The notes beneath the pieces are model-generated. The model was not told the origin of the DNA, did not search any database, and saw only the letters and a program-made list of their open reading frames with translations. Below are positions 44,788-58,445 of a stretch of DNA of 64,000 nt, piece after piece; the stretch's first letter is position 1, and each line of letters opens with the position of its first letter. This DNA is from Apostichopus japonicus. Lineage: Eukaryota > Echinodermata > Holothuroidea > Aspidochirotida > Stichopodidae. The translations under genes and the position numbers were made by a program. The DNA lies in the NCBI RefSeq assembly GCF_037975245.1, contig NC_092575.1, positions 22,242,841 through 22,306,840 of the forward strand, in the 5' to 3' direction.

Positions 44788-47700
44788 CACAGAGGGTTCT
44801 TGATCATAGTGACAGGAAGGGGGATAATATTGGCCCGTGACATTTGTCCAATATCTTTGCCAGACAGGTAAAGATGTTCTGGTGATTCGTTAGCAAACTT
44901 ATGACTGAAATATGAATCTTGAATAAACAATAGATCGGTCAATTGGAAAGAAAATCTGTCATATTCTTCTTTCTTTCTTTTTCAATTCCACAAAATGTTC
45001 CTTGGCGTTTTGATTGCTACACTACAACTAAAGATAAGACCAAAAATAAACTCTTGGCTGACTGGAAAACCATCTATGGTCAACTTGAAGGAAGAAGATA
45101 TCTGCAAGTTATGAAAAGCATAATTTTTTTCCCCCTCTAAATTTTCCTTCAAAAAGAAGAAAAAAAAGCACAATCCAGAGATTTATCCCGGATAGAACAT
45201 TGATGGATAAAATGAAAGAGAGAATCGCTCGAAGGTCACTTAGTAATTCATCCCGATGCCCCGACCGTTTCCTGTTTGAGGTATGAGACGGGCAGCGCCT
45301 GCGGCATTCAGGGCTGCACTTTTCTTTGCCGAGTGCCTCGTCTTTTCTCATCGCATTAATGAGTGATGCATCAATTTTGAGGATCAATCTCTGGCTTCGG
45401 ATGCTCTGACAAGACAAACGTCTGTTTCCATAACGATGGAAGAGGAAGCCGATCGTGCTCTGACATCTTATCTTTATCAAAATTATGTAAAAACCGATCC
45501 GACGGAAAAAAAACTAATACCGAACATGAAACACGTCTATAAAAATTTAACATAAACATGTACTATTGGGCCCCAAAATTCAGCCTGCTAAAATTACAGA
45601 AAGTTTTTCAAAAGTACTTCATCCCTCAAGGGGCAAGAGGGAATTAAGGAACATGTATAGTCTTTTACACACGAGAACCGTAGCACATATATACGTACGG
45701 TCCAACGTGATGTTTGACATTACTTCTGTAAGTGGAGAGGCCATGTTTACCCCGCCATTAAGCGCATTAGTAGCAGAAAAAGTCACGGTGTTCACTTTTA
45801 ATGCCTGTTCTGAAATCAGTGTTACCTCGTGTTTTGGTCAAATAGGATAAACAAGTCGTGGTGTACCCTGCGACTCAGCCATTCACATACTCATGATTCA
45901 TGGCATATAGATCAGTCTAGCCACTTTAGCTGGCTGTCGAGTTCTATTTCGTGATCCGCCTCCTTTGTTGGGCATTCAACATTAAGGCGACACAAACCCT
46001 AACCATGAATGTAAACGGTATATATGGTAGAGATAACCGTCACGAACGACTTACCCAAACCAGCGAAGAAATATTTTATTTTATTTGGAAGGTATCATCA
46101 GATTTAATGCTCCAATCCTCGCATGCAAGGCTAAAAGACTTGATCAGGTCTAAAATATGACATCATCAAGCCACATGTGCTTCAATGTTTTATGACTTTT
46201 CATTATTTTCTCTTAATTCAATTTCTATGATGGAGATGCACTTTGCAAATTTAGGCTGAATCTAAATATATACATTAACTAATGACCACAATAGTTTCGG
46301 GTCAAAAATGTTTACATTCCACCTTGATAGTATGAAAAGACGAAAGAGAAAATAAAAGGCTTCAGATCCTAGCAGTACTATGACATCACAGATTTACAGA
46401 TTTATCCATTTTATGCTCATAGACACTTAAAAAAATTCATCAAAACATCATGCCAGTTATATAGTTGTGCTATCTGTACACACAGCTACCAAGTAACACT
46501 ATACGCATCACAAAATGATAATAATAATTTGAAAATGGACAGAGAGCCTTTTGTATGCACATAAAGCCCTCTCTTAGGCCAACTTATGTATAGAAGAATA
46601 ACTCTAGCAGAAAGCAATTGAAATTTTAATAACATCTGCTTGCAGTTTATTTTAATAACATTCCACTTCACTGAGTCAGTTTTTCCAATATATGTATATT
46701 GTAAACCTAAACAGCATCTCAAAAATACTAATTACTTTGGGTTTTATTGCTACATATAGCATACTGGTATCATGTCTCTTGTTTTGTTGGTAATTCTGTG
46801 ATGTGTGTTTTAATGAGATGCGTGAAAATTAATCTTTTATTAGATGGAAGACTTAGAGCCCTGACCTTCTCTGGGGATGTATATAGACTTGTTTCTCCAA
46901 AACTTTCAAATTTAAGACCAAGACTGTGAAATGTTTCTACAAACTGGATGACAATGCTAAATTAAAGTAAAAAAATAATTCAGAAAAAAATTTCAGCCAG
47001 TTACCATCAAAGGAGAAAGAAATCAAACAACCATTTTTAAATTCTATCGTAGAGAAAGCCCAAATATCTATGGAAAATCTAGTTCCATTAGGGTTATTAT
47101 CAGGCTTTACACTATGAGAGTAGTGTCATAGTGCTGCCATTTGTGATGTCAAAGTGCCACAAAGTGCCATAGGTGGTGAAGCCATTTTCCCCTTTGTTAT
47201 TCTTTTCAACTTTTCATAACATAACATCGTTGTTGGACACTGAAACCAACACCAAATGTTACATTAACTTCTAGAGATTGCAAACCCAATCTCTACATAC
47301 AATACAGAAAAGTACGTACATTGAACACAGCTGTGATAAATAAAAGAAAACCATAAATAATTATAGCATATGTGTTGTTCGATGATGTCTTGTTGTGTAA
47401 TGATGGATGCTTACTTAGTCTTAGCCCAATACTTCCTTCAGTTTCAACTCAATATGACTCTTTTTATATAGGAACATGACACACCCTTAAAAGCACTAAC
47501 AAACACAGCAGTCGCTTTTAGAGATAAATACAGCCAGACCCAATCAATAATAATTCTAGATGTCTTCAAAAGTGCACAAGCAGTTCACCCTTGATTGGAC
47601 TTTACTGTTCAAATCAACTTTGTTAGTTTTTTATAAATAAACAGACTGAATGAAAGTCATAACTTGTTCAAATTTACAGCCTTAGGGGAACACGGAAACT

Positions 47701-50700
47701 AGTACAGTCATTCTCGAAACCAGGCCACTTTCAGGTTTTTTGTTAAATAAAAAAATAACTGCATCCATTCGATGACCTACGTCTTTGTGGACAAGTTGAC
47801 TTATGGTTGTGGACTTTTAAGGTTAAGGTATTGTGACATCATTTGACTTTAGTAAACATAAACATACAAACAGTAAGACCCTAGGGTAATAAACTTAAGA
47901 AGGAAATAATCTTTTATATAAGATAAATAAAGCTGAATTGAACAAGTGACCAGAAAAATTGCTAAATCTATTGACTAAATCCTTCAGGTTCACAAACGAA
48001 GGTTTGTATTGAGAGAACAATTGAATTGTCCTACAATTCTTCAGTTTCACAAAAATTGAATCATATAAAAGACGGTTGAAAGTGCCACATGCCATAAAAG
48101 TTATACTTTTTTTATATCAATGATTGGGAAGGAGGTGTAGCTGGGGGGGGGGGGTGAGGCAGGATGGGTGAGTAGAGGATACATGGGTTTTCATATAATA
48201 CAGCTTGTCAGCTCACTAAACCAAGGAATCCTTGTAAAACCTCCTTGACTAAACGCACTGCATAATTGAATGCATGCTGTCTCAATCATAAATGCTACAG
48301 GGTGATCAATTGTAATATTGTCAACATGGGGGGTTATTAAGCCATGTGTGATCATCTCATGTAGTAATCGATTTTCTTAACCTCATTGCATCATTATTCA
48401 TATGCATACACAGAGACAATTAAAATGATCCCATCAACATATAGGGTGATTTTTAGGAGGAAGCGTATCTTTTATAGATTAAATCAGTCGATCTAAGCCA
48501 ATGATGATAATCCACACTGTGCATAGGACTGTACGTGTATACAGTTCCTCTAGTCATGTGACCTCTGTAACCATCTGTGGTTCACCTTACTGTATATTTC
48601 CAAGTTTCCAGCAAAACATCAATAACCATACACAACCAAAATGAAACATTAGGACAATCTGGACATTGCCAAAACTGATGGTGTATACCCCAATCTGTCA
48701 CAGCAAAGAGCCCGTCCTTTAAAGTGAATTTGATCGTTTTCATTTTATCCTAATTCATACTAAAATCTGGTAACAATGGGGGCTCTCCAGAATTTCAACT
48801 GAGGGAGTTGTCACATAGCTCTTCATGTGTCTGACGAATGGTGTTTATCTGATCTCCGAAACAGAGTGACACGATAGCACTCACAAGCATGCAAATACAT
48901 ATGCGTGATAGGTCATAGGATACTTCAAGGCTACACTTGTGCAGTATTGCTGAATGAACAACGTGTATAAGAAAGACAAGATGAGGAGAGATGCATAAAA
49001 CTGTTAGTTTGACTTCACAAACATCTTTCAATAGATGTCTTCTTCAATATAATTAAGGACAAAACTTGTGAATTCTTTCAGTAATCAGCTCAAGGAACCC
49101 CCCCCCCCCCCCCAATACTACTGCTCTTGATTATGGAATTTACACTCATAGAAACAACTTGCTAATTTTGTGAAACTAGATAAACGACCGACATGACAGC
49201 GCCCTCTATTAATTTCGTTCATGACTGGAGGGCCCTTTTGAGTTCACTAGCTTGACACAGTCGAGTTTTATCTAATATAGTGATGTAAGGACTTCTTTTC
49301 TTCACGTTTTAAAGGTTTCCTTATCAAATTTAATTGATACTGCATGATTTGCATAAAGTATCTGAGAGCCACAAAAGCAAAGTTTATCTATCATTAATAG
49401 ACAACATAAACCAAACATCAGAAAGCCATTAATGTTTTATTTCTTTTACCCTGTATTTATTGACTAACCTGTAATTACTAGGAAGTGTAGAATCAACTTC
49501 AAAGAATCTGAAACCGGTCAATATCCATTACTAAAGTTCCTCTTGAATTTACATAAATTATTGAAAGTAAAAAGGATCAAGTTCCATCTCATTTCATGCA
49601 TGCACTAAAAATTCCATCCATATGCCTTTTCAATTTGTCAAATCCATTAAGGTAAAAAAATGCCACAAAAAATTTCAAACACTGAGTAAGAAAAGCCTGT
49701 ACCCCAGTTGAGATATTAATATATATATTTTTTTCTGTTATTTTATAATATACTATACCTATTACTGATAGTAGATGCCTCTCCCTTCTCTACTTAGTGA
49801 TCACTGATGTATCATCTCTTCTTGGAGATTGCTTACATAAATTTCAAATTAATCATTTGGTGATCAACATGTATGATAGCTAGCTCTGATAATTAACAGA
49901 GAGAAGAAAGCGGAAACAAATTTTTTTTTTTTTTTCAATTTAATAGTTCATTCACATAAACAGTGGGTAACACCTTCTTCTCTGCATGTAAGATATAATA
50001 AAGCTTTACCCCTAGACCCCATTGCTACTCAACATGTAGGTCAACTTTTACGATCAAAACATTCTACCTCCCATTATGTAATGTAATATGAAAACCTGTA
50101 AGAATGAACCCCTCCAAAAAACAAATTCTAACAATATCTTCAGATGTTGTAAACATTTCATATTCAAACCAATTCTGGAAATTCTGAAACATGAGGCACT
50201 ATGTAGTCTCACACATTGTTTGTCAATAACGCAACATGTTGACTATATGGGTCAGAGCTAGTGGTAATTAGGTGAACAGCAATCATGAAAACGTGGCGCA
50301 CAATGGGGCTCTCCCCTCTACCATGGACAAAGTTATATAGAGGGGGCTGTCATACCTAATTCCGCAAAACTGTTGCTATGAGTTGTGAGTAGCTCGTTAG
50401 TAGCACCTGCACATAAGTTTGTTAATTATTGAATAGACCATAGATCTGATTTTGAAACATGTATCCAAAGTTTCAAGCCAGACAAACTATTCACACACTT
50501 CAACTTGTCCTTCCTAAAACGTGCATTTTGTTCGGAAAAAAATGGACAATTGGAACTTTGAACTAGTATTCATATGCTCTTCTATGCAAGTTCAACCGGC
50601 GTGTTGGCAAGGGAACATGTTACGTTGATCCACAGATCTGTAAACAGTAATGATCACGCACATAAGGACCTATACGACAGCACCCTCTATTGAAACGCTA

Positions 50701-52463
50701 GAGGGCAGCTGTACAGCCGCACTTACACATGTGCATTGTACTTGCGAGTTACACGATGTTGTTCTGTAATTACATTTGATGAACTGAATATTAAACAATC
50801 AAAGAGACTTAATTAAGTACAAATTAATCTATACTTTCATGTTTGTAGTCTTCATGATTTAAGTAACTACTAATAATGTTAATGTTAGCAATTGCTCATG
50901 TGCTCTGTTCAAGTTCTACCTAGAAAACATTAATCATATCAACAACAATTTTTGTAGAACACTGAAATGACACTTTCAATGCTCAGCAATTCTAGGCCGA
51001 AGGTCAACTTGGGGCCATTGTTTCAAATTACATAAAATACTTACTTGACCAAACATTAGAGGATGAGAAGTTAAAAGCCTTAGAGGGGATTCTAAACTGA
51101 GCTTTTCATATAAATCAACAGTTCCGTAGCCTCCTCCCCCTGAACTTTATCGAACTCTTGAGGGGCACACCGTAGGCATATCACTCTCACCCTAAGTAGC
51201 CTGTATTGAAAAGCTGCTGTATAAATATATAGTCACATTCGAAAAATCACCATCATGACCAATTTGGCAATAAATGGAAATTTGACTTCTCTTGGGAATG
51301 CACAAGTTATGGTGTGAAAGAAAAATAGATTCCAAACACTTAGGTTCTAATTGAGAGGGTAAATGTCCCTTTGGGCTATTTTGTAAAAGCAGTGACCATC
51401 AACTATATACCTTTTCTGGTGAAAACAATTTCCCTTTGGGGGGAAGAGCGGTAGGTTTATGGGCCCTTCATTTGAATATCTGAGTGAGAAAATGGAGAAA
51501 ATCATTTGAATTTTTTCTGGTCTTGGCCTCTCTTGACCAACATCAGTAATCAACACTGCAGCCAGATATAATGTTTGCAGACTCACAAGTGCTATAACAT
51601 TCACTTTTAAAGTGAGGCTTTGTCTGGAAATACGGTTAACTTGACATTTCATAAAACTTCTTCTACCGAGGCATTGATAACTAAAAGAAACTATAAAACA
51701 ATCAGCTAATGTTAGTACACCAGAGTTTGACAGAGTTTTGCACTTATGCTAAATAATTTTGATAAGAAAAGAAATGTTTTTAATGAATATGTTATTGTGA
51801 GTTGGATTTCACCATCTTTTACTCATTCTGGAATTTAGTGATAAATCTCAACAAAGAGAGTTTATCATAGTACATGCTATCTATGACTGTGTTGTATATA
51901 AAACAAAACGCTTGCAGGTAAATTATTCAAATTAATGGTTTATTGGATAATGGTTATTGTGAAACTTTGTGACAGTTATTATGCAGACTTATAAAGTTGG
52001 ATTAAAATTATATCAGATGTATTAAGGAACTAATTAATAGCATTATGATGCAGCTATAGTTGACTGGTTCGACTAAAATATTCAATAAATATCGTAAATT
52101 TTATAACTCAATTCAGCCTAACATTATTCCCCCAAAATGCTTTTTGATCAACTGAGAAATCATGAAATCCACTATCGTGACCATGCAAGTAAACAGCAAA
52201 CAACGATAAAATAGATAATCTTTCAAAAGTTGATGCTGGAAGATTCAACCCTAAAATTACAAACTGGAGCCATATACCACATCTGCATTAGGGGTTACAC
52301 ATAAGTACAAGAGTTATCTGAAGTCGTAGCCATGGTTGGAAAACCTCCTACAGACACTATTGGTAGTACCTCCAATTTCCTGCTATTGTTCTCAATGCAG
52401 ACAACTGCATCACTCGTATACAAACAACAAGGTATGCATTGTGCATGGGCCACTGTAGATCCA

Positions 52464-53120
52464 GGTACACTAAACCATGGTAGGGAACACAGTACCATGG
52501 TATGTTAGAACCCAGTACCTGTAAACGCAGGTACACTAAACCATGGTTGGGAACACAGTATACAGTATGTTAGAACCAAGTACCATGGACCCACTGTAAA
52601 CGCAGGTACACTAAACCATGGTAGGTACAGGGCACCATGAAGCCACTGCAGAGAGGTCACCGGGGGCGCAGTGCTAAAATTATACCAGTGGCGTCTAGGT
52701 AGACTAGGAAATGTGCGTTAGTGTTGTAGGAGACAGGTAAGAGAGGAGTGAAGTAAATCCAGGTACACTAAACCATGAACCTAGAACCTAGTACCATGGA
52801 CCCACTGTAACACAGGTACACTAAACCATGGTAGGAAACACAGTACCATGGTATGTTAGAACCCAGTACAATAGACCTAGGAAAGGCAGACTCTCTTATT
52901 ATATGGTTAAACCCTATACTACTGACACAGGTGCACCCCTGTACCAATGACCAGGTGCTCTTGTCCACGGTAGAGGAATGCCATGATATGAGTCCCCCCT
53001 GAAGCAATTAAAGAACCAAGTACACTAGACGAAAAACAACGGCATGTTAGACCCATGCAGTATCCTGTTACATCCAGGATAAACTAAAACCATGTTAGGG
53101 AACACAGCCTAGGTATATTA
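52464..53120. repeat. degenerate minisatellite (GGTACACTAAACCATGG)
   Basis: Clear unit starts at 52464, 52530, 52605, 52762 and 52815, with decaying copies to about 53120. Units contain gttagaacccagtaccatgg and palindromes such as taccatggta. Spacing is irregular (66, 75, 157 and 53 bp). Confidence 0.85.
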
Positions 53121-56100
53121 CACCCCGGTACTACATGACTCCTGGTCTACACTATACACCACAGTAAGGAACACCCTCCTATACATGAAACGCCTCATTA
53201 CCCTACATCCAGATACACTACCATCACATAAGGTACATCATTGTGTGATAAAATTATAGCACAATAAATACCTTTTTGTTTAGTTGCCATTTCAGCATCC
53301 TTGAGATGAACCTCTGGATAGTAGACCTAGCACGCCATTTACAAACCGTCTTCTGCTTCCAGTGGCAAAGTGAAGGAAAACTGTTCGCAGAGATTGGCAA
53401 TTCTGTCACCATTGTTTTGTCTGCCCAAATGTAACAGCATACTTTCAACTTAAAGGTAAAAGTTTGGATCCCAACAGACAAATTTGCTTTCTTTTGGGCG
53501 GTAGCAAAATTTCTTATAATGTCATCTTAACATACCAGATCGCTAGAAATGCTTGAAAACATGCCGGGTAGTCCAAAGATGTCGAAGAGAATTGAGTGTG
53601 GAAAATTCTATCTAACGTTAATACCGAAGGTGCCGTTCCACATAATTCCATACTCATATTCAATCCCTGAAAATTGTTGCTGTTATAGAGTCGGATCAGA
53701 AAGAAAAATTCCCTAACATTAAGTCATTAAGTCTTGATAAGAATGTCCCATCACATTACTTTTGTAGATTTTTCATCTGTAAATTTCCTTGAAAAACATA
53801 TATAACGGAAACTTCAACAACCATACACAGACTGGATTCTAACCATAAGTTTGCAGTACAGCTATTTTGTTTACCTTGCTGTCGATGTCTCTTAGAGAGT
53901 TCAATGGCTGCATGAGCTAACGTTGAGAGACATTAAAGTGATCAACATGATTAGAGTAAACATTTGTCCTCATATCCTCTGATACAAGTGAGTAAGCTAA
54001 GGAAAACATTTCCAAAGGCTTGACCTATTTAGTAAACATCAACACCAGGTATGTGAACAGCTTGTCAAAACCTCTATGCTTTCATTATCCAGTGCCAAGC
54101 TCGGACTAAATATTTGTTTCAAAATGTTATCTCTGGGATTGTTTTAGGCCAACCATGAGATGCTATCAGATGGTTATCGTTCGTCGCAACAATCTCGACT
54201 GACAGCCAAATATTTCAAAATTTAAACACCTCACCCGAAAACGATTTCCTGGAGTTTAAAATTTCCTGCTCAAAACCCCTGATGGTCATCAGAAAGTGTG
54301 ACCAAATCGATTGCACTGTTCAACTTTTTATCAAATCAATCTCGATAAAAGCTAAGCCCAGATTGCCACTTTGGAAGGTACTGTGTGGTAAAGTTTCCAG
54401 GATAGAATTGCTCACCCTGGTAATCCTAGGCCAGCCTTATTCTAAAAAGCAATTGCCTTAAACCATCCAATTGATTTTATAGACTGATTAAATCAGTAAA
54501 GTCCATGCTTTAAATGAATTGATTGGCAACATGAGATGGAACACCCTGCTGCTTTTATTCTTTCTCTTTCCTTGTTGTTCAGGTTTTGGAGCATAATTCT
54601 GAATGTATGCCCTATCTTCTATAAACAGAGTTTAACCTCGTTTAACCTGACAACTTGCTATTTTCTAAGGGTGCAATTTTTAAAAAAAATTTGTGTCTAT
54701 TTTTGTATTCATTATAACTCCTGAGGAATATTGGTGAATAAATTCAAAGCCAAATTCTCTTCAGGCTCCATATTAATCATCATGTTGTACAAATAAAGCT
54801 CTTGTAAATTTTTACCAATTAGACAGTATTGCTAAGTGTAAATCTGTCCTCTGGCTATATCCTTTTCATGTTAAGACTGCCCTCTTTTTCTTTTTTTTTT
54901 ACTTCTCTCACTGATTCAGTAAAAGAACAAGTAATAAAATCCACACAAAGTCTAATTAAATGTTGTTGCTGTGAGGGATCAGATTCAGAGACTTGGATTA
55001 TTAAGCAGCAGAAAACTGAATTATTTTACATTGCGGCATTTTAATACATGTCTACGTATCCTTGTATTCCTTGTCAGTGAATTAATATGTTCTACATAAA
55101 CAGTTAAAATACTTTCACGAACAAGTGAAGGTGTGATCATTTCGGAGAAAACCTTGAACGATCTTCGTACTCATTCTGTTCCGTAAAGAACACATCAAAG
55201 CGAAAGTGATAAAATCCACCAAAAAAAAAAAACACTTCAAACTTCATCAGATGCAAACTTGAACAAAAAATTTCCTTCAGCAAAATATCACATGAATCCC
55301 AAGAATAAATATATGTATCCAAGTTGATGTTTTATTATGTCCTCCAAAAGTACTCACAAGTTACAGTGACTTAAAAAGCAGGATTTTGTGTAATTTCCAT
55401 AACCATTATTGACAGTGACATAGTACAAACATATTTGTGCCTCTTCCAAAGTTACTGAAATTTTGACACAAAAAAAAAAAAAATCACACATACTCCAACA
55501 GCAGTTTTGAATGAAAAAGTTAAAATCCACCACAAAAAGATGACTTGAGGCTAGTTTAAATATAAAGATAAATATGACCATGTAACAGCAGTCACCATCA
55601 AAACTAACAGCCTGTTCCAGTAGCAACATCTATATCCACTCATTGACTGACAGAGAGTGAAGCCCCCTGAAAGGCTGTTACTTGTACAGACGTACAAACA
55701 GCGTGCTGCCATTCAATATTGCTCAACCATTCACAGCCAAGCTTAGAAGCTATCTATATATATATGGTCTACACACTGTCTGTCTGTGTAACACCGAAGA
55801 GGCTGAGGGCAACACTATATTAATATTGAATTTTTCCACTATTTTTCTATGGCAGAAAGGAGGTTGGTAGGGGCTTCAACAGCTGATTTGCTGTTTTCAC
55901 AGCATGTACAAATTGGGAGTCAAAGAAAGAGTTGACTGACCTAGCGTTTAACAATTATCACTTTTGCAGCCAGCCCGCCCGCTCGCCCGTGTATAGTACT
56001 GATTCCACCCGGAGAAAACTTTTCTCTATTGACATTACGAATCAACTGTCTTACTCTTGAGTGACAATAGACTATAGACTAAGGTGGACTTGGAATGTTG

Positions 56101-57589
56101 TTCTTGTTCGATAGAAAGCTAATGCACTGAAGCAAAAGGTCTCTGTGGGCAACCAATGACAGCAGGGGTTGCCAAGTTTTGTGAAAAGAACCAAACTATG
56201 TCATGTTTGCTATTCTAGTCTAAGTGGGTGTCAAGTTGAAGGCAATTGATGGACAGAGATTCATTTAGAAGCGATCACGTTACAGAAACGAAGGACTCTG
56301 AGATGCTAGCAGTCTCATGGTAAAGACTCCTTGACACATTTTAGTCAGCCCTGTTATGTATTGGATATAAATGGGAATGACATCAACACACCGTGGACTT
56401 TTTTCCTAGATACGAAGTAAACAGCTAGGTGGGTAAAGAAAAACTGTACACAAACTGCAAAAGTAGGTAAGCCAATATCCTTAGAAATCCAATGTGGCAA
56501 ATAAAACATTCCCAAAAAACACTTTTTGGTAACAAATGCCGCTCAGTAACTGGATACATTAAAATAAGCACAGGTGGTGGCATAGGTGACACATGTGTGT
56601 ATCCAACTCTCTTTCAGTATGTATCAGTGCTATGTATCTGAATAACGAGGTTAAACTGTATAACACTGGATGGCACACTGTCAATGCTTCTTCATATGTT
56701 GACTGCATTTCTTAAGCTAACTGACAGTTATTTGAACTACACCTACTAAACCCAATGTTTGCCAACATCCACACAATTCCTGTGGCCAAATCCCTACTTG
56801 AACCATGGTACTACAATAGGGCCAAGGCTTCAAGTATGGTTTTAATGGCTATTAAATGCCTCCTATCTTTAAACCTTTTAAATTCTGACTGAAAGTTTAT
56901 TAAAACAAGTTCCAATGGTTTGGTTTTTAGTTGTATTGATTAATTGATTACTTATTGTAAATAAAAAGTAGCTTATTTCACAACAGTTCATTGGAGGAGG
57001 TAATGCCTGATGGTGTTACTAAAGTAGTAGATAGGCCATATGTTAGATCTAGGACTATTTAACTCTTGCTTCAGACTGTGGTCACATCATGAGAGATAAT
57101 CTCTGAGGTTTAATCCTCTTAAAATGTCACCAGTCAATAATACTATGTAAAGAAAGGAACTGGGGCGTATCCCATCCTCTTATGAGCTTTCTAAACAGGT
57201 GTCAAGACACCTACCGGTACCGGATGTTGATTAACTTCAACATCAAAATCTTCTGTAGAAAAAAAAACAAGACTGATGATAACTGAACTATGGTGTAAAG
57301 TAATGGTCACCAAATTATTGGGTCGTTACCCAAAAATGCATCAGGGAAAAAACCCAGAAAGCCAGCAGGGTTAGTGATTCATTGCCTTTGTAAGTTTATA
57401 TATTCATCTGATTGATAGAGCAACTGAGGGAAATGCGTCCTGACATCTAGTTACCAGAATATCAGAAAAGAGTTCCAGATAACTTGACCATTGCCAAGGT
57501 TTTATCCTTCTGTAAAGAATGTCTAATAACCTTAAACAACCATTGACTTGAAGCGAACTAGAAGTCTCAACTTGAAAACAGAATTATCC

Positions 57590-58445
57590 AGCTACATTCA
57601 TTGCCTTTAAGGTTTTTACACATTCTCCCTTGCTGACTTCAAATGAACCTTTGACTTCCACAACAAAAGTACTGGGCCCTAGTACTCATTATAGGAAAGT
57701 CATATATACCAATATGACATCTGATGAAACTGCCTTTCATATGATGTCATGTTTACAATTTCCAGAGTGTAACCTCTGCTGAACCCAAATGACCAGCACC
57801 CAAATGACCTGAGCCCTCCCACAAAAACAATAGGGTTCTTTGTACTAATTATAAGAGAAGCCATAGCCATACATACCAGCTACTGCAGTTTTCTATCTGG
57901 ATAAGAAACGTTAAAGTATTGACACTTGGTGACCATAAATGAACTCTGACCTACATCAAGTTGTGTACAAACTATACAATACACAAGGCTATCACATAAT
58001 GCATATGAGCTCCTTTCATGTTCTGGAAGATATAGTACTTTTCATATATTCACATTTTGCCCACTGCTGACCACAAATGACCTTTGACCTCCAAAATACG
58101 GTTTGATGAGCTAAGTACAAGAAATCCACATGTCAAATATAAGAACTGCATAGGCGATCTTCCTTGCGATATCATAAGTTTACAAGATTTTCACATTTTT
58201 TGGCCTATGCTGACCTCAAATTAACTTTAAACATTCATAAAAAGTACTACATATAGTCTAATCACCAACAGCAAGCTACATACCAAGTTTGAACTTCCTG
58301 CAACTTCTACTTCTTGATATATTGTGTGAACAATGTTTTCAGACTTTGACCCATGCTGACCTCAAATGACCTTTGACCATTACCAACAACAATCTCAAAC
58401 CAGTTCTACCTAAGGGAACCTAAATACCAAATATGAAATGTACCC
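57590..58445. repeat. tandem array, unit about 145 bp, with DR1-like hexamers
   Basis: The landmark tgctgacctcaaatgacctt recurs, variably diverged, near 57631, 57777, 57926, 58065, 58208 and 58354 (spacings 139-149 bp). Two units contain TGACCTTTGACC(T/A) at 58078-58090 and 58367-58379. Other shared words are ttcacattttg and taccaaatatgaa. Confidence 0.85.

Noticed and set aside
45109-45480. 123-codon minus-strand ORF considered as the missing N-terminal exon
   Set aside because: The sequence does not contain TPR-like or NRSAAY-type motifs and does not match the TTC28 N-terminus.
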